Below are positions 25,125-34,553 of a DNA stretch of 64,000 bases, one piece after another. Origin of the DNA: Pseudomonas putida (GTDB lineage: Bacteria > Pseudomonadota > Gammaproteobacteria > Pseudomonadales > Pseudomonadaceae); NCBI RefSeq assembly GCF_025905425.1, contig NZ_CP109603.1, positions 3,922,501 through 3,986,500 of the forward strand, written 5' to 3'. The translations under genes were made by a program, and so were the position numbers. The first letter of the stretch is position 1. Every line of letters begins with the position of its first letter. Under the pieces are notes generated by a model. It was not told the origin of the DNA, searched no databases, and worked only from the letters and a program-made list of their open reading frames with translations.

Positions 25125-26390
25125 ATGAAAAAAGTAATGCTCAAAACCTCCCTCGGCGTAGCCGTTGCGCTTGCTTCCAGCCAACTGCTCGCCAGCGGCT
25201 TTGCCCTGAACGAACAGAGCATCAGCAGCATGGGGACAGGTTTCGCGGGACGTTCTTCTTCTGCCGAAGATGCCAGCACCGTGTTTGGCAACCCAGCCGG
25301 CATGTCCCGCCTCAAGCGCGAACAAATCACCGTGGGCGGCGCCGCCGTCATCGCCAAGTCCGACATCTCGGGCCGTGGCAGCAACCTCGGGGGGGAAACC
25401 GACGGTGACATGGTGCCAGTCGTTGGCGTACCGATGGGTTACTACGTCAAGCCGATCGATGATCACTGGAGCGTCGGTTTCGGCGTCTACGTGCCCTTCG
25501 GCCTGGTCACCGACTACGGCAGCGACGATGCCGCCCGCTACTGGGGCAAAAAGAGCCACGTCGAAGTCGTCACCTTCCAGCCAACCGTCAGCTACGCCTT
25601 CAACGACAAGGTCTCGATCGGTTTCGGTCCAACCATCAACCGCATCAAGGGTGAGCTGGGTTCGAGCCTGATCAACCCGTTCACCCCTGGCCGCAACGAC
25701 GGCGAAGTGAAGATCAAGGGCGATGACACCGCCGTGGGCTACAACATCGGCATCCTGGTACAGGCCACCGACAGCACCCGCGTCGGCCTGACCTATCACT
25801 CGATGGTCGACTACAAGCTCGAAGGCAAGACCCGCGTCAGCACCCCGTTGATCGGGCCGTTCAACGGCAACAAGTTCGATGCGACCCTGAAGATCAAGAC
25901 GCCAGAGTCCGTCGACCTTTCGGTCACCCACGAACTCGACGACCAGTGGACCCTGTACGCAGGCAGCACCTGGACCCGCTGGAGCCGCCTGGAAGCCATC
26001 ACCGTGCAGAACGATGTACCGGCGCCACTGGCAGGTTCGGCATTCCAGACCATCAGCGAAGAGCAGAACTGGCACGACACCTGGGCACACGCCATTGGCG
26101 CGTCCTACAAGGTCAACAAGGAGTGGGTGCTGCGCACCGGCTTCACCGTCGACCAGTCGCCAACCAACAACCACGACCGTTCACCGCGCATCCCGACGGG
26201 CGATCGCAAGGTGTTCAGCCTGGGCGCCGGTTGGAGCCCGAGCGAGGACATGACCATCGACGTGGCCTACTCCTACCTGTGGGAGGAAGACACCAAGGTC
26301 AACCAGGTCAGCGCGACCAAAGGCAGTTACCAGGCCAAGTACGAGAACAGCGCTCACGGCGTCGGTGCCTCCCTCACCTACCGCTTCTGA
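25125..26390 (+). CDS. FadL/OmpP1/TodX-family outer-membrane transporter
   Basis: A 421-residue outer-membrane beta-barrel for hydrophobic substrates such as long-chain fatty acids. A signal peptide (KKVMLKTSLGVAVALASSQLLASG) is followed by the FadL hatch motif (FALNEQSISSMGTGFAGRSSSAEDASTVFGNPAGM) that plugs the barrel. The C-terminus ends in the aromatic YRF typical of Bam-assembled porins. The ATG at 25125 follows AAGGAG by nine bases. The substrate is inferred from the family. The gene ends at a strong bidirectional terminator shared with the convergent LysR gene. Confidence 0.9.
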   Translation: MKKVMLKTSLGVAVALASSQLLASGFALNEQSISSMGTGFAGRSSSAEDASTVFGNPAGMSRLKREQITVGGAAVIAKSDISGRGSNLGGETDGDMVPVVGVPMGYYVKPIDDHWSVGFGVYVPFGLVTDYGSDDAARYWGKKSHVEVVTFQPTVSYAFNDKVSIGFGPTINRIKGELGSSLINPFTPGRNDGEVKIKGDDTAVGYNIGILVQATDSTRVGLTYHSMVDYKLEGKTRVSTPLIGPFNGNKFDATLKIKTPESVDLSVTHELDDQWTLYAGSTWTRWSRLEAITVQNDVPAPLAGSAFQTISEEQNWHDTWAHAIGASYKVNKEWVLRTGFTVDQSPTNNHDRSPRIPTGDRKVFSLGAGWSPSEDMTIDVAYSYLWEEDTKVNQVSATKGSYQAKYENSAHGVGASLTYRF

Positions 26391-26406
26391 GTCAGCCTCG
26401 CACCTT

Positions 26407-26432
26407 AAAAACCGCCCTTGTGGCGGTTTTTT
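26407..26432. terminator. bidirectional terminator between the FadL porin and the LysR gene
   Basis: A 10-bp stem, aaaaaccgcc and ggcggttttt, around cttgt, with A and T runs on both sides. It can end both convergent transcripts. Confidence 0.93.
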
Positions 26433-27361
26433 CACGTCTGGACCTCCCAGCTGTCACCCAGGCATTCACGCAGGTAGTCCATGAAGGCACGCACCTTCGC
26501 GGTCATGGCGAAACGATCGGCCACACACAGGTAGATGTCCATCGGCTCGGTCTGGGCATAGGCCTGGCCGGTGTCGCTGTATTCGAACAAGGGCACCAGT
26601 TCGCCCGAGGCCAGGTAAGGTCGAACGATAAACGCTGCCAGCCGGGTGATGCCGCCATCGTGAAGGGCCATCTGGGTCAGGGCATCGATATCGTCGCTGA
26701 TCAGCACGGTGCCAAACTCTGCCTCGAAACGCATGCCGTCGCGCATGAAGCCCCAACGCAGGAAGCGGCCGTCGACCGGATAGCGGAACACCAGGCAGCG
26801 GTGCTCGCGCAAGGCCTCAGGCGTAGCAGGCACGCCGGCGCTTGCCAGGTAACCCGGCGAGGCGCAGCAGATGAACGGGATCCTGGCTATGTGCCTCGCC
26901 AGCAGGTGTTCCTCCAACTGCGGAGCAATGCGCAGGCTGACATCCACATCCTCACGCGCATGGTTGACCCGTCGATCAGTCATTACCAACTCTATCGAAA
27001 GTTGGGGATAACGGGCACTGAATGCCGGGATCAAGGGCGCCAGCACATGGCGGCCAAAGGCCGATGTCGATGCAATGCACAGGCGGCCCTGGGGCTCGCT
27101 GTCGGGCGTGGTAACAGCCAGCTCGGCCTGGGCAAGGTCACGCTCCACCTGCCTGACCCGCTCGTAGTAAAGCGTACCAGCAGGCGTTAGCGCCATGCTG
27201 CGCGTGGTGCGGCTAAGCAAACGCACCTGAAGATGCCCTTCAAGACGTGCGATGTTCTGGCTCACTGCCGCTGGGGTTAACCCCAGGTTGCGCGCACCTG
27301 CGGCGATGCTGCCAGCCTCGACCACCTTGATGAAGCTGCGGATGGCATTGAGCAGGTCCAT
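26432..27361 (-). CDS. LysR-family transcriptional regulator (CrgA/AaeR-like)
   Basis: A 309-residue regulator. The N-terminal winged helix is MDLLNAIRSFIKVVEAGSIAAG with AVSQNIARLEGHLQVRLLSRTTRSMALT, the pattern of the CrgA group. The effector domain starts GRLCIASTSAFGRHVLAPLIPAF. Such regulators usually control a divergent gene. Here the divergent partner is a small DUF2798 membrane protein 115 bases away, so that is the most likely target. The ATG at 27361 is unambiguous. The ligand is unknown. Confidence 0.88.
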   Translation of the reverse strand: MDLLNAIRSFIKVVEAGSIAAGARNLGLTPAAVSQNIARLEGHLQVRLLSRTTRSMALTPAGTLYYERVRQVERDLAQAELAVTTPDSEPQGRLCIASTSAFGRHVLAPLIPAFSARYPQLSIELVMTDRRVNHAREDVDVSLRIAPQLEEHLLARHIARIPFICCASPGYLASAGVPATPEALREHRCLVFRYPVDGRFLRWGFMRDGMRFEAEFGTVLISDDIDALTQMALHDGGITRLAAFIVRPYLASGELVPLFEYSDTGQAYAQTEPMDIYLCVADRFAMTAKVRAFMDYLRECLGDSWEVQT

Positions 27362-27476
27362 GTCGAGCCCTTTGGATTCGTAAGAATCTCTTTATAAAGA
27401 ACTCAATCACAGTGGTCTACAGCCCCGGCCTGGGTGATTGCTAACCTGCGCCTTCACTCATCATTCAGGAGCTTGC

Positions 27477-27737
27477 ATGAACAACCTGTCCCAGGCCCGC
27501 AGCCGGCGCAAACTGCGCCCCAGTGCCACGCCCTACGTGTTCGCGTTTTACATGTCGTCGATCATGGCGTTGTTGATGTGCTTTGTAATCACAGCAGCCA
27601 ATGCCGGCGTGAACCCGCAGTATCTGAGCAACGTGCTAAAGGCTTACCAACTGGCCATGCCGGTGGCGTTTGTCTGCGTGCTGATGGTCAGGCCGATGGT
27701 GGTGCGACTGGTGGCGATCACCGTTCACCCTCACTGA
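27477..27737 (+). CDS. DUF2798-family small membrane protein
   Basis: An 86-residue inner-membrane protein with two hydrophobic helices (YVFAFYMSSIMALLMCFVITA and AYQLAMPVAFVCVLMVRPMVV) and a basic N-terminus, typical of DUF2798. The function is unknown. The ATG at 27477 follows TCAGGAG. It is divergent from the LysR gene, which probably regulates it, and convergent with the peroxidase gene. Confidence 0.8.
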   Translation: MNNLSQARSRRKLRPSATPYVFAFYMSSIMALLMCFVITAANAGVNPQYLSNVLKAYQLAMPVAFVCVLMVRPMVVRLVAITVHPH

Positions 27738-27754
27738 ACAGGCACCTGCAGGCG

Positions 27755-28306
27755 TTACGGCTGCGACGCGATAGCCTTCTCGATCGCAGCCCGGAAGTCA
27801 GGATCATCCGGCTTGGTCAGGCTGGAGAAATTACCGATCACCTTGCCCTTGCGGTCCACCACATATTTGTAGAAGTTCCACTTCGGCGCACTGCTCTGGC
27901 TCGCCAGTTCGCTGAACAGTGGTATTGCATCCTTGCCACGCACGGGCTGAGCCTTGGTCATGGTGAAGGTCACCCCGTAATTGGCGTAGCAGACCTTGGC
28001 GATCTTCTCGCTATCGGCGTCTTCCTGCTTGAAATCATTAGAGGGTACACCGAGCATCTCCAAGCCCTGCTTGTGGTACTCCTTGTACGTTGCCTCAAGC
28101 CCCTCGAACTGCGGCGCAAACCCGCAATAGCTCGCCGTGTTGACCACCACCAGCGGCTTGCCGGCAAAGCGCTGGCACAGATCCACCTGCCCCTTGCCAC
28201 GCAGTTCGGGCAGGCTGCCCTGCAACAAGGCCGGGCAATCCGCAGCCCAGCTCGACGTGGCAGCAAGCAGGGCCAGCAGAGGCACCGTCAACCAGTGTGC
28301 ACGCAT
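27755..28306 (-). CDS. periplasmic glutathione peroxidase family protein
   Basis: A 183-residue protein. A signal peptide ([21 protein letters not shown]) precedes the thioredoxin-fold peroxidase. The peroxidatic Cys is in [18 protein letters not shown], the Gln/Trp partners are near PSNDFKQED and [14 protein letters not shown], and the order is that of Cys-type GPx. It would reduce hydroperoxides in the periplasm, probably through thioredoxin-like donors. The ATG at 28306 has GGGAG nine bases upstream; an in-frame ATG six codons earlier is not favoured. Confidence 0.9.
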   Translation of the reverse strand: MRAHWLTVPLLALLAATSSWAADCPALLQGSLPELRGKGQVDLCQRFAGKPLVVVNTASYCGFAPQFEGLEATYKEYHKQGLEMLGVPSNDFKQEDADSEKIAKVCYANYGVTFTMTKAQPVRGKDAIPLFSELASQSSAPKWNFYKYVVDRKGKVIGNFSSLTKPDDPDFRAAIEKAIASQP

Positions 28307-28352
28307 CGTTCGTTTCTCCCGCAAGACAATCCTTGAACTTGCAGGGTAGCGC

Positions 28353-28475
28353 TTAACAAACCCCCATGCCCAGCTGCATCAACGCCAGCCCACCCTTGTG
28401 CCACCCCCACCACACCAGCGCCAATAGCCCGATCGCGGCAGCGGCCAGCAACCCCTGAGCCAGGTAGCGGTTCAT
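28353..28475 (-). CDS. 40-residue single-span membrane protein coupled to the MFS gene
   Basis: A very short gene whose ATG overlaps the stop codon of the upstream MFS gene (ATGA, 28472-28475), so it is translationally coupled. The product has one hydrophobic helix ([17 protein letters not shown]) after a short polar N-terminus and ends GMGVC. Small single-span proteins next to transporters may act as accessory subunits. No family is recognised. The overlap and the coherent membrane helix argue for a real gene. Confidence 0.6.
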   Translation of the reverse strand: MNRYLAQGLLAAAAIGLLALVWWGWHKGGLALMQLGMGVC

Positions 28476-29674
28476 GCGGCCTGGGCCTGCAGGCGGGCGA
28501 CCGGGCGTTCACGCACCGGCCAGTTGAGGGCAGCAGCCAGCAGGCTGAGCAGGATCGAGATCTGCCAGACCAGGTCGTAGCTGCCCGTACGCTCATACAC
28601 CACCCCACCCAACCAGCCACCCAGGAAGGCGCCAACCTGGTGGAAGAGGAACACGATACCGCCCAGCATCGACAGGTTGCGCACGCCGAAGAGCGTCGCC
28701 ACCGTGCCGTTGGTCAGCGGCACGGTGGAAAGCCACAGCAAGCCCATGGCGATGCCGAACACATAGGCACTGACCTGGGTCACAGGCGCCCACAGGAACA
28801 GCACGATCACCACCGCGCGCAACAGATAGAGCCCGGTGAGCAGCCGCGGCTTGGACATGCGCCCGCCCAGCCAACCCGCAGTGAAGGTGCCGACGATGTT
28901 GAACAGGCCGACCAGTGCCAGCACCGTGGTGCCCGTGGCGGCAGTAAGGTGCTGGTCAACCAGGTAGGCCGGCAGGTGCACACCGATGAACACCACCTGG
29001 AATCCACAGACGAAGAAACCCAGCGCCAACAACCAGAACCCCGAATGCGAGCAGGCTTCACGCAAGGCCTGGGCCAGGGTCTGCTCGGCGCCATGGCTGG
29101 GCAGCGGGCGGTCGCGCAGAAGGCCAACCAAGGGCACTATCAGCGCCACCACCAGGCCTAGTACCAGCAACGCGGCGGACCAGCCCAGCCACTCGATCAG
29201 GCCCAGCGTGCCTGGCAGCATGGCGAACTGGCCGAACGAACCGGCCGCACTGGCAATACCCATTGCCATACTACGTTTTTCCGCCGGCACGGCGCGCCCG
29301 ACCACACCCAGGATGACCGAGAACGAGGTGCCGGAAAGGCCGATACCAATCAGCAGGCCAGCGCTCAACGACAATGACCAGGCGGAGTCGGCCAGCCCCA
29401 TGAACATCAACCCGGCGGCGTACAGGATGCCGCCGATGATCACCACGCGCACCGCCCCCAGGCGGTCAGCCAAGGCGCCGGCGAACGGTTGCGCCAGCCC
29501 CCAGATGAGGTTCTGCAAGGCAATGGCGAAGGCAAACACGCCACGCCCCCAGCCAAAGTCGGCGCTCATCGGCCCTAAGAACAGGCCAAAGCCGTGCCGC
29601 ACACCCAAGGACAACGCCAGAATCAGCGCTGCCCCCACCAGTACCCACCCGCTGGTTCGCCACACCGAAGTCAT
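28472..29674 (-). CDS. MFS transporter, monocarboxylate/OFA-like
   Basis: A 400-residue carrier with twelve helices. The N-terminal half has GVRHGFGLFLGPMSADFGWGRGVFAFAIALQNL and the GALADRLGAVRVV loop motif, typical of the OFA and monocarboxylate-like MFS subfamilies. The substrate is unknown. The ATG at 29674 is used; an upstream in-frame ATG six codons earlier lies next to the GGAG site. It lies 63 bases after the MarR gene on the same strand, and a perfect palindromic operator lies between them, so it is very likely MarR-controlled. Confidence 0.85.
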   Translation of the reverse strand: MTSVWRTSGWVLVGAALILALSLGVRHGFGLFLGPMSADFGWGRGVFAFAIALQNLIWGLAQPFAGALADRLGAVRVVIIGGILYAAGLMFMGLADSAWSLSLSAGLLIGIGLSGTSFSVILGVVGRAVPAEKRSMAMGIASAAGSFGQFAMLPGTLGLIEWLGWSAALLVLGLVVALIVPLVGLLRDRPLPSHGAEQTLAQALREACSHSGFWLLALGFFVCGFQVVFIGVHLPAYLVDQHLTAATGTTVLALVGLFNIVGTFTAGWLGGRMSKPRLLTGLYLLRAVVIVLFLWAPVTQVSAYVFGIAMGLLWLSTVPLTNGTVATLFGVRNLSMLGGIVFLFHQVGAFLGGWLGGVVYERTGSYDLVWQISILLSLLAAALNWPVRERPVARLQAQAA

Positions 29675-29705
29675 TGTCGTTATCTCCAGCACATCGCAAG
29701 GTTTT

Positions 29706-29721
29706 GCGGGTATATACCCGC
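29706..29721. promoter_or_regulatory. palindromic MarR operator before the MFS gene
   Basis: A perfect 16-bp palindrome, gcgggtatatacccgc, lies between the marR-type gene and the MFS start. A second, imperfect copy (acgtgtatatacccgc) lies just before the marR start at 30147-30162. A shared palindrome at both genes is the normal sign of an autoregulating MarR repressor. Confidence 0.8.
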
Positions 29722-29737
29722 TTAATGTCGTATCAAA

Positions 29738-30142
29738 TCAGGCCAGTTGCTCCAGCAGACGCACCAACTCATCGCGCTGCCCCGCACCCAAACGCTCGAC
29801 CAGCAGCCTCTGGGCCTGCTCCCATGCAGGGTAAGCCGCTTGCAGCAGCGCTTTGCCTGCCTCGGTCAGCAGCACCACGCGGTTGCGCTGGTCGTCACCG
29901 CCAGCCAAGGCCACCAGGCCTTCGGCTTCCAGCACCCGCAGGTTGCGCCCCAAGGTACTGCGTTCCAGGCCCATGGCTTCGGCCAAGGTGGTGATGCTGG
30001 GGCGGTCGAGCCGCTGCAAGTGCCGCAACAGGGAAAACTGGGCGACATTGATGCCGAAGCCGACAAGGGCCTCGTCATAATGCCGGCTCACCCCACGGGC
30101 GGCACGGCGTAGATGGGTGCAGATGCATTCGCTGGTCAACAT
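29738..30142 (-). CDS. MarR-family transcriptional regulator
   Basis: A 134-residue winged-helix regulator with the MarR layout: an N-terminal dimerisation helix, the recognition region SITTLAEAMGLERSTLGRNLRVLEAEGLVAL, the wing GGDDQRNRVVLLTEAGK, and a C-terminal helix. It probably represses itself and the MFS gene downstream through the palindromic sites at 29706 and 30147. The ligand is unknown. Two cysteines near the N-terminus (SECICTHLRRA) could sense oxidants or electrophiles, which is a guess. Confidence 0.88.
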   Translation of the reverse strand: MLTSECICTHLRRAARGVSRHYDEALVGFGINVAQFSLLRHLQRLDRPSITTLAEAMGLERSTLGRNLRVLEAEGLVALAGGDDQRNRVVLLTEAGKALLQAAYPAWEQAQRLLVERLGAGQRDELVRLLEQLA

Positions 30143-30146
30143 GGAT

Positions 30147-30162
30147 ACGTGTATATACCCGC
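30147..30162. promoter_or_regulatory. second copy of the MarR operator, upstream of the marR-type gene
   Basis: The site acgtgtatatacccgc keeps the gtatatacccgc half of the perfect palindrome at 29706, starting five bases upstream of the regulator start codon. Its position suggests autorepression. Confidence 0.65.
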
Positions 30163-30224
30163 GTCATGAGTGTTGCAAGAGATTTCATTCAGACACACGC
30201 TCGTCTTGCGCAACAGACGACACC

Positions 30225-30959
30225 TCATAGGCCTAATGCCAACCCCACCACCACCGTCAGCTCCAACAACTCCAGCATCGCTCCAGCGGTGTCACCGGTT
30301 GTTCCATCCAAACGTCGGCACATAATGTGCCTTAACCAGGCGAACACGCCCCCGGCTGCCACCAGCACCCAAGTCGCGCTCCAACCGCCAACTGCAATAC
30401 ACAAGGCGGTGCTACCAAGCAATACCCACTGGGCAGCAGACCGTGGCAGATGCTCGGCCAGTGCCTGCCCCAAGCCACCGGCCCTTACATAAGGCGTACA
30501 GAGGAACAGGCCAAGCATCGCAGCCCGTCCAACCACCGGCGCCAGCACCAGTTCAACACCCACGCCACGCTCGACCAGCACCCACAAGGCACAGAACTTC
30601 AGCAACAACACCAGCACCAAGGTCACCACGGCAATCGGCCCACTGCGCGGGTCCTTCATGATCCGCAGCGTGCGCTCACGGTCGCCGAAGCCACCGAGCC
30701 AGGCATCGGCGCTGTCGGCCAGCCCGTCCAGGTGCAGGGCGCCGCTGAGCAACACCCACAGGGTCAGCAGCAACGCCGCATGCAGGGCCGTGGGCGTACC
30801 GTGCATCAGATGGCTGGCCAGCCACAGCAGCAGGCCGAACAGCAGCCCCACCAGTGGGTAGCACAACAGCGAGCGGCCTACTTGCTGCGGTTCCGGCATG
30901 CCCGGCAAGCGCACCGGCAGGCTGCTTAGAAACTGCAGGGCAATCCAGAACGGCAGCAT
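30225..30959 (-). CDS. cobS: adenosylcobinamide-GDP ribazoletransferase CobS
   Basis: A 244-residue inner-membrane enzyme that joins adenosylcobinamide-GDP to alpha-ribazole or its phosphate, the last step of cobalamin assembly. The conserved acidic metal site is in GALHLDGLADSADAWLGG and the nucleotide-like loop is in RTLRIMKDPRSGPI. The DTAGAMLELLELTVVV segment ends the protein. It is the last gene of the cob operon, starting one base after the cobC stop codon. Confidence 0.95.
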   Translation of the reverse strand: MLPFWIALQFLSSLPVRLPGMPEPQQVGRSLLCYPLVGLLFGLLLWLASHLMHGTPTALHAALLLTLWVLLSGALHLDGLADSADAWLGGFGDRERTLRIMKDPRSGPIAVVTLVLVLLLKFCALWVLVERGVGVELVLAPVVGRAAMLGLFLCTPYVRAGGLGQALAEHLPRSAAQWVLLGSTALCIAVGGWSATWVLVAAGGVFAWLRHIMCRRLDGTTGDTAGAMLELLELTVVVGLALGL

Positions 30960-30960
30960 G

Positions 30961-31527
30961 TCAGTGCGCCTCGCCCAATTGGCCGTCGTCACGCAGCACC
31001 AGGCGCACCAGAGCACCGTGGGCAACTTCCACCTGGAGCAATTGCTCCCTGGGCAGGCCACGTGCACGGGCCAACAGCAGGCGCATCACCCCGCCGTGAG
31101 TGACCAGCAGCACGCGCTTGCCGGCATGTTGCTGGCCCAGGCGCTCGACGCCAGCCAGAACACGTTCGGCGAACGCACTGACCGGTTCACCGTTGGGCGG
31201 CGTATAGCCGTAAGGATCGGCCCAGAAGCGCCCCAAGGCGTCAGCCTGGTCTTCCATGATCTGCGCCGCACTGCGGCCTTCCCAGTCACCGAAGTGCAGC
31301 TCTTGCAGGGCGGCCTCACGCTGTACTGGCACGTGCAGCCTTGCCCCTAGTTCGTCGGCAAAACGTGCACAGCGCTGCAACGGCGAACTGACCAGCACCT
31401 CCCATGGGCCGGCCTCGGCGACGGCGCCACGCATTTGCGCCCAGCCTTTTTCAGTCAGGGCATCGTCAAGGCTGCCACGCAGCCCGCCCTGCTCCGTTTC
31501 GCCGTGGCGCAACAGGTCAAGGATCAT
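30961..31527 (-). CDS. cobC: alpha-ribazole phosphatase family protein (CobC)
   Basis: A 188-residue histidine phosphatase. The phospho-acceptor motif is [10 protein letters not shown] near residue 6, the second catalytic His is in [13 protein letters not shown], and [14 protein letters not shown] and LHFGDWEGR are standard features. It removes phosphate from alpha-ribazole-5-phosphate or from cobalamin-5-phosphate. The ATG at 31527 overlaps the cobT stop (ATGA). Note that in older Pseudomonas nomenclature cobC instead means threonine-phosphate decarboxylase. Confidence 0.92.
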   Translation of the reverse strand: MILDLLRHGETEQGGLRGSLDDALTEKGWAQMRGAVAEAGPWEVLVSSPLQRCARFADELGARLHVPVQREAALQELHFGDWEGRSAAQIMEDQADALGRFWADPYGYTPPNGEPVSAFAERVLAGVERLGQQHAGKRVLLVTHGGVMRLLLARARGLPREQLLQVEVAHGALVRLVLRDDGQLGEAH

Positions 31528-32579
31528 GCCGGGCGGTCCGCCACTGCGGCTTCGGCAAACGTCGCCATCTGCCCGTGCAGTGCGCAGGCCTGGCGCAACA
31601 GCGGGACCGCCAGGGCGGCACCGCTGCCCTCGCCCAGGCGCAGGCCCAGCGCCAGCAACGGCTCGGCTTGCAGCGCTTCGAGCAGGGCCTTGTGCCCAGG
31701 CTCGGCGCCCTGGTGGGCAAACAGCAACCATGCCCGGCTCTGCGGATTGAGGCGCACGGCCACCAGCGCGGCGACAGTGCAGATGAAACCGTCCACCAGC
31801 ACCGCGACACCCTGTTGCGCACACGCGATGTAAGCACCAACCAGGGCGGCGATCTCGAAACCACCGACGCACGCCAGCGCCTGCAACGGGTCGTCAGCAC
31901 GCAGGCCATGCACGATCAGCGCACGCTCGATGACTTCAGCCTTGTGCCGCACACCGGCGTTGTCCAGGCCAGTGCCAGGGCCGCTCAACTCACGGGCCGG
32001 GCAGCCCAGCAGGGTGCTGGCCAACGCGGCGGCAGCGGTGGTGTTACCGATGCCCATCTCGCCACCGATGAACAACTGCGCACCCTGTTCGGCAGCCCTC
32101 TGGGCGCTGTCACGGCCGGCCTGCAAGGCGGCCTGCAGTTGGCGCTCGGTCATCGCCGGCTGGCGGGCGAAGTTGGCGGTGCCGGCGCCCAGGCGTAGAT
32201 GCCGCACGCCAGGCAGCGCCAGAGCAAGGTCAATGGTGCCGAGGTCAACCACTTCAAGGCTGGCTTGCAGCTGCCGCGCCAGCACGCTAATCGCCGCACC
32301 GCCACCCACAAAGTTGCGCAGCATTTGCCCGGTCACGGCTTGCGGGTAGGCCGAAATGCCCTCCTCAACCACGCCGTGGTCACCGGCGAAAATTGTGATC
32401 GCCAGTTGGTCCACCACGGGCCGCTCACGGCCTTGCAGGCCCGCCAGGTGCACGGCCAGGCCTTCCAGCTGGCCGAGCGAACCTGCAGGTTTGGTCAGCT
32501 GTTGCTGACGGGCGCGGGCCTGGTCCATGGCGGCGTTGTCGAGAGGTTGGCAGGCGTCACGCCACCAGGCTTGAGTCAT
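31524..32579 (-). CDS. cobT: nicotinate-nucleotide:DMB phosphoribosyltransferase CobT
   Basis: A 351-residue cytoplasmic enzyme making alpha-ribazole-5-phosphate from nicotinate mononucleotide and 5,6-dimethylbenzimidazole, the lower ligand made by BluB. Family motifs include [11 protein letters not shown] near residue 30, [18 protein letters not shown] near 90 and [14 protein letters not shown] near 175. The glutamate that acts as base is expected near the C-terminus ([20 protein letters not shown]). The ATG overlaps the cobU stop codon. Confidence 0.95.
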   Translation of the reverse strand: MTQAWWRDACQPLDNAAMDQARARQQQLTKPAGSLGQLEGLAVHLAGLQGRERPVVDQLAITIFAGDHGVVEEGISAYPQAVTGQMLRNFVGGGAAISVLARQLQASLEVVDLGTIDLALALPGVRHLRLGAGTANFARQPAMTERQLQAALQAGRDSAQRAAEQGAQLFIGGEMGIGNTTAAAALASTLLGCPARELSGPGTGLDNAGVRHKAEVIERALIVHGLRADDPLQALACVGGFEIAALVGAYIACAQQGVAVLVDGFICTVAALVAVRLNPQSRAWLLFAHQGAEPGHKALLEALQAEPLLALGLRLGEGSGAALAVPLLRQACALHGQMATFAEAAVADRPA

Positions 32580-33097
32580 AGTGCAGGTCCTTTGAGCATA
32601 AGGGGCAGGCCAGCCACGGTCAGCACCACACGCTGACAGCGTACGGCCACGGCCTGGTGCAACCAGCCGGCCTGGTCAACATAGCGCCGGGTCAGTTCAC
32701 CCATGGGTACCACGCCCAAGCCGGTTTCGTTACTGACCAGGATAACGGTGCCCGGCAACTGCTCAAGGCAGTCGAGCAGCGCATCGCGCTCCTCGGCCAG
32801 GCGCTGCTCGTTATCGAGCATCAACAGGTTGGTCAGCCACAGGGTCAGGCAATCCACCAACAGGCAGCGCCCTTCGGCGGCTTCGCGGCGCAGCACCGTG
32901 GCCAGCGCCAGAGGTTCTTCGATAAGCCCCCACTCAGCGGGCCGGCGCTGACGATGCAGGCGCACGCGTTCGTTCATTTCACCGTCCAGCGGCTCGCTGG
33001 TGGCGATGTAGGTCACGGGCAGGCCGCTGTCGCTGGCCAACTGTTCGGCCAGGCGGCTCTTGCCGGAGCGAGCGCCTCCGAGGATCAGGTTGCGCAT
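32576..33097 (-). CDS. cobU: adenosylcobinamide kinase/adenosylcobinamide-phosphate guanylyltransferase CobU
   Basis: A 173-residue bifunctional enzyme that phosphorylates adenosylcobinamide and then attaches GMP. The P-loop is [12 protein letters not shown] at residues 6-17. The guanylylated His is in [18 protein letters not shown], and [12 protein letters not shown] and [20 protein letters not shown] are further hallmarks. The orthologue is CobP in P. denitrificans naming. The ATG at 33097 is one base after the cobQ stop. Confidence 0.95.
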   Translation of the reverse strand: MRNLILGGARSGKSRLAEQLASDSGLPVTYIATSEPLDGEMNERVRLHRQRRPAEWGLIEEPLALATVLRREAAEGRCLLVDCLTLWLTNLLMLDNEQRLAEERDALLDCLEQLPGTVILVSNETGLGVVPMGELTRRYVDQAGWLHQAVAVRCQRVVLTVAGLPLMLKGPAL

Positions 33098-33098
33098 C

Positions 33099-34553
33099 TC
33101 AGGCGACTCCACACAGGGTGCGCAGGTGCGCGGTGTCCAGGTGTTTTTCCACCAGGTCCGCCAGGCGTTCGATATCACGCTCGCGCAGGGCCTGGTAATC
33201 GATGGTCTGTGCATCGGCCAGCCCCGCCCAGCGCAACAGCGCGGCGCACGACTGGCTGCCTTCGAACAGGCCATGCAGGTAGGTGGCGAAAATCTGCCCG
33301 TCGGCGCTGATGGCGCCGTCGCAGCGGCCATCGTCCAGCTGCACGGCGGGGCACTCCAGGGCCGGGCCCTGAGTGACGCCGGCATGAATCTCGTAGCCGC
33401 AAACCGGCGCGTGCTCCAGGGTCACAGTACCTGCGACGTTGCGCAGTTGCTTGTCGGCCTCCAGCACCGTGGCGTAATCCAATAGCCCCAGCCCAGGGCT
33501 GGAGCCCGCCGGCCCTTCCAGGCCCAGCGGGTCGTGCACGTCAGTACCCAGCATCTGCAGGCCGCCGCAGATGCCAATGAGCTTGCCGCCATAGCGCAGG
33601 TGGCGGGCAATGGCAGTATCCCAGCCACGCTCGCGCAGTTGCGCCAGGTCGCCACGCACGCTTTTCGAACCGGGCAGGATGATCAGGTCGGCAGGCGGTA
33701 TCGACTGGCCCGGCCCGATGAACTGCAGATCCACCTGCGGGTGCAGGCGCAGCGGGTCGAAGTCGGTGTGGTTGCTGATGCGCGGCAACACCGGGACGAT
33801 CACCTTCAATACGCGTTCACCCTTGGCCACCTGGCGCACATCGATGCCGTCCTCGGCCTCCAGGTGCAGGTCGGTGACATACGGCAACACACCCAGCACT
33901 GGCTTGCCGGTGCGCGCTTCCAGCCAGTCCAGCCCAGGCTGCAGCAAGGCGATGTCACCGCGAAAGCGATTGATGACGAAGCCTTTGACCCGCGCCTGCT
34001 CACTCGGCGAGAGCAATTCGAGCGTGCCCACAAGGTGAGCGAAAACCCCGCCGCGATTGATATCGGCCACCAGAATCACCGGGCAGTCCACCGCCTCGGC
34101 AAAGCCCATGTTGGCGATGTCGCCGGCACGCAGGTTGATCTCCGCCGGCGAGCCTGCGCCTTCGACCATGACTACTGGGTACGCGGCGCTCAGGCGCTGG
34201 TGCGAGGCCAGCACCGCCTGCATGGCGATGGCCTTGTAGTCGTGATAGGCCACTGCATTCATGCTGGTGACCGCGCGCCCGTGGATAATCACCTGGGCGC
34301 CGGTGTCGCTGTTGGGTTTGAGCAGCACCGGGTTCATGTCGGTGTGCGGCGCCAGTCGGCACGCTTGGGCCTGCACGGCCTGGGCCCGGCCAATTTCGCC
34401 ACCGTCGGCGGTCACCGCACTGTTCAGTGCCATGTTCTGCGGCTTGAACGGCACCACGCCGACCCCCTGGCGCAACAGCCAACGGCACAGCGCGGTGACC
34501 AGCGTGCTCTTGCCGGCATCGGAGGTGGTGCCTTGCACCATGAGCGTGGTCAT
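33099..34553 (-). CDS. cobQ: cobyric acid synthase CobQ
   Basis: A 484-residue ATP- and glutamine-dependent amidotransferase that amidates side chains b, d, e and g of adenosylcobyrinic acid a,c-diamide. The N-terminal P-loop-like domain starts [20 protein letters not shown]. The class I glutaminase-like domain has Cys in [14 protein letters not shown] and His in [22 protein letters not shown] and [13 protein letters not shown] match the family exactly. The ATG overlaps the cobD stop codon (ATGA). Confidence 0.96.
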   Translation of the reverse strand: MTTLMVQGTTSDAGKSTLVTALCRWLLRQGVGVVPFKPQNMALNSAVTADGGEIGRAQAVQAQACRLAPHTDMNPVLLKPNSDTGAQVIIHGRAVTSMNAVAYHDYKAIAMQAVLASHQRLSAAYPVVMVEGAGSPAEINLRAGDIANMGFAEAVDCPVILVADINRGGVFAHLVGTLELLSPSEQARVKGFVINRFRGDIALLQPGLDWLEARTGKPVLGVLPYVTDLHLEAEDGIDVRQVAKGERVLKVIVPVLPRISNHTDFDPLRLHPQVDLQFIGPGQSIPPADLIILPGSKSVRGDLAQLRERGWDTAIARHLRYGGKLIGICGGLQMLGTDVHDPLGLEGPAGSSPGLGLLDYATVLEADKQLRNVAGTVTLEHAPVCGYEIHAGVTQGPALECPAVQLDDGRCDGAISADGQIFATYLHGLFEGSQSCAALLRWAGLADAQTIDYQALRERDIERLADLVEKHLDTAHLRTLCGVA

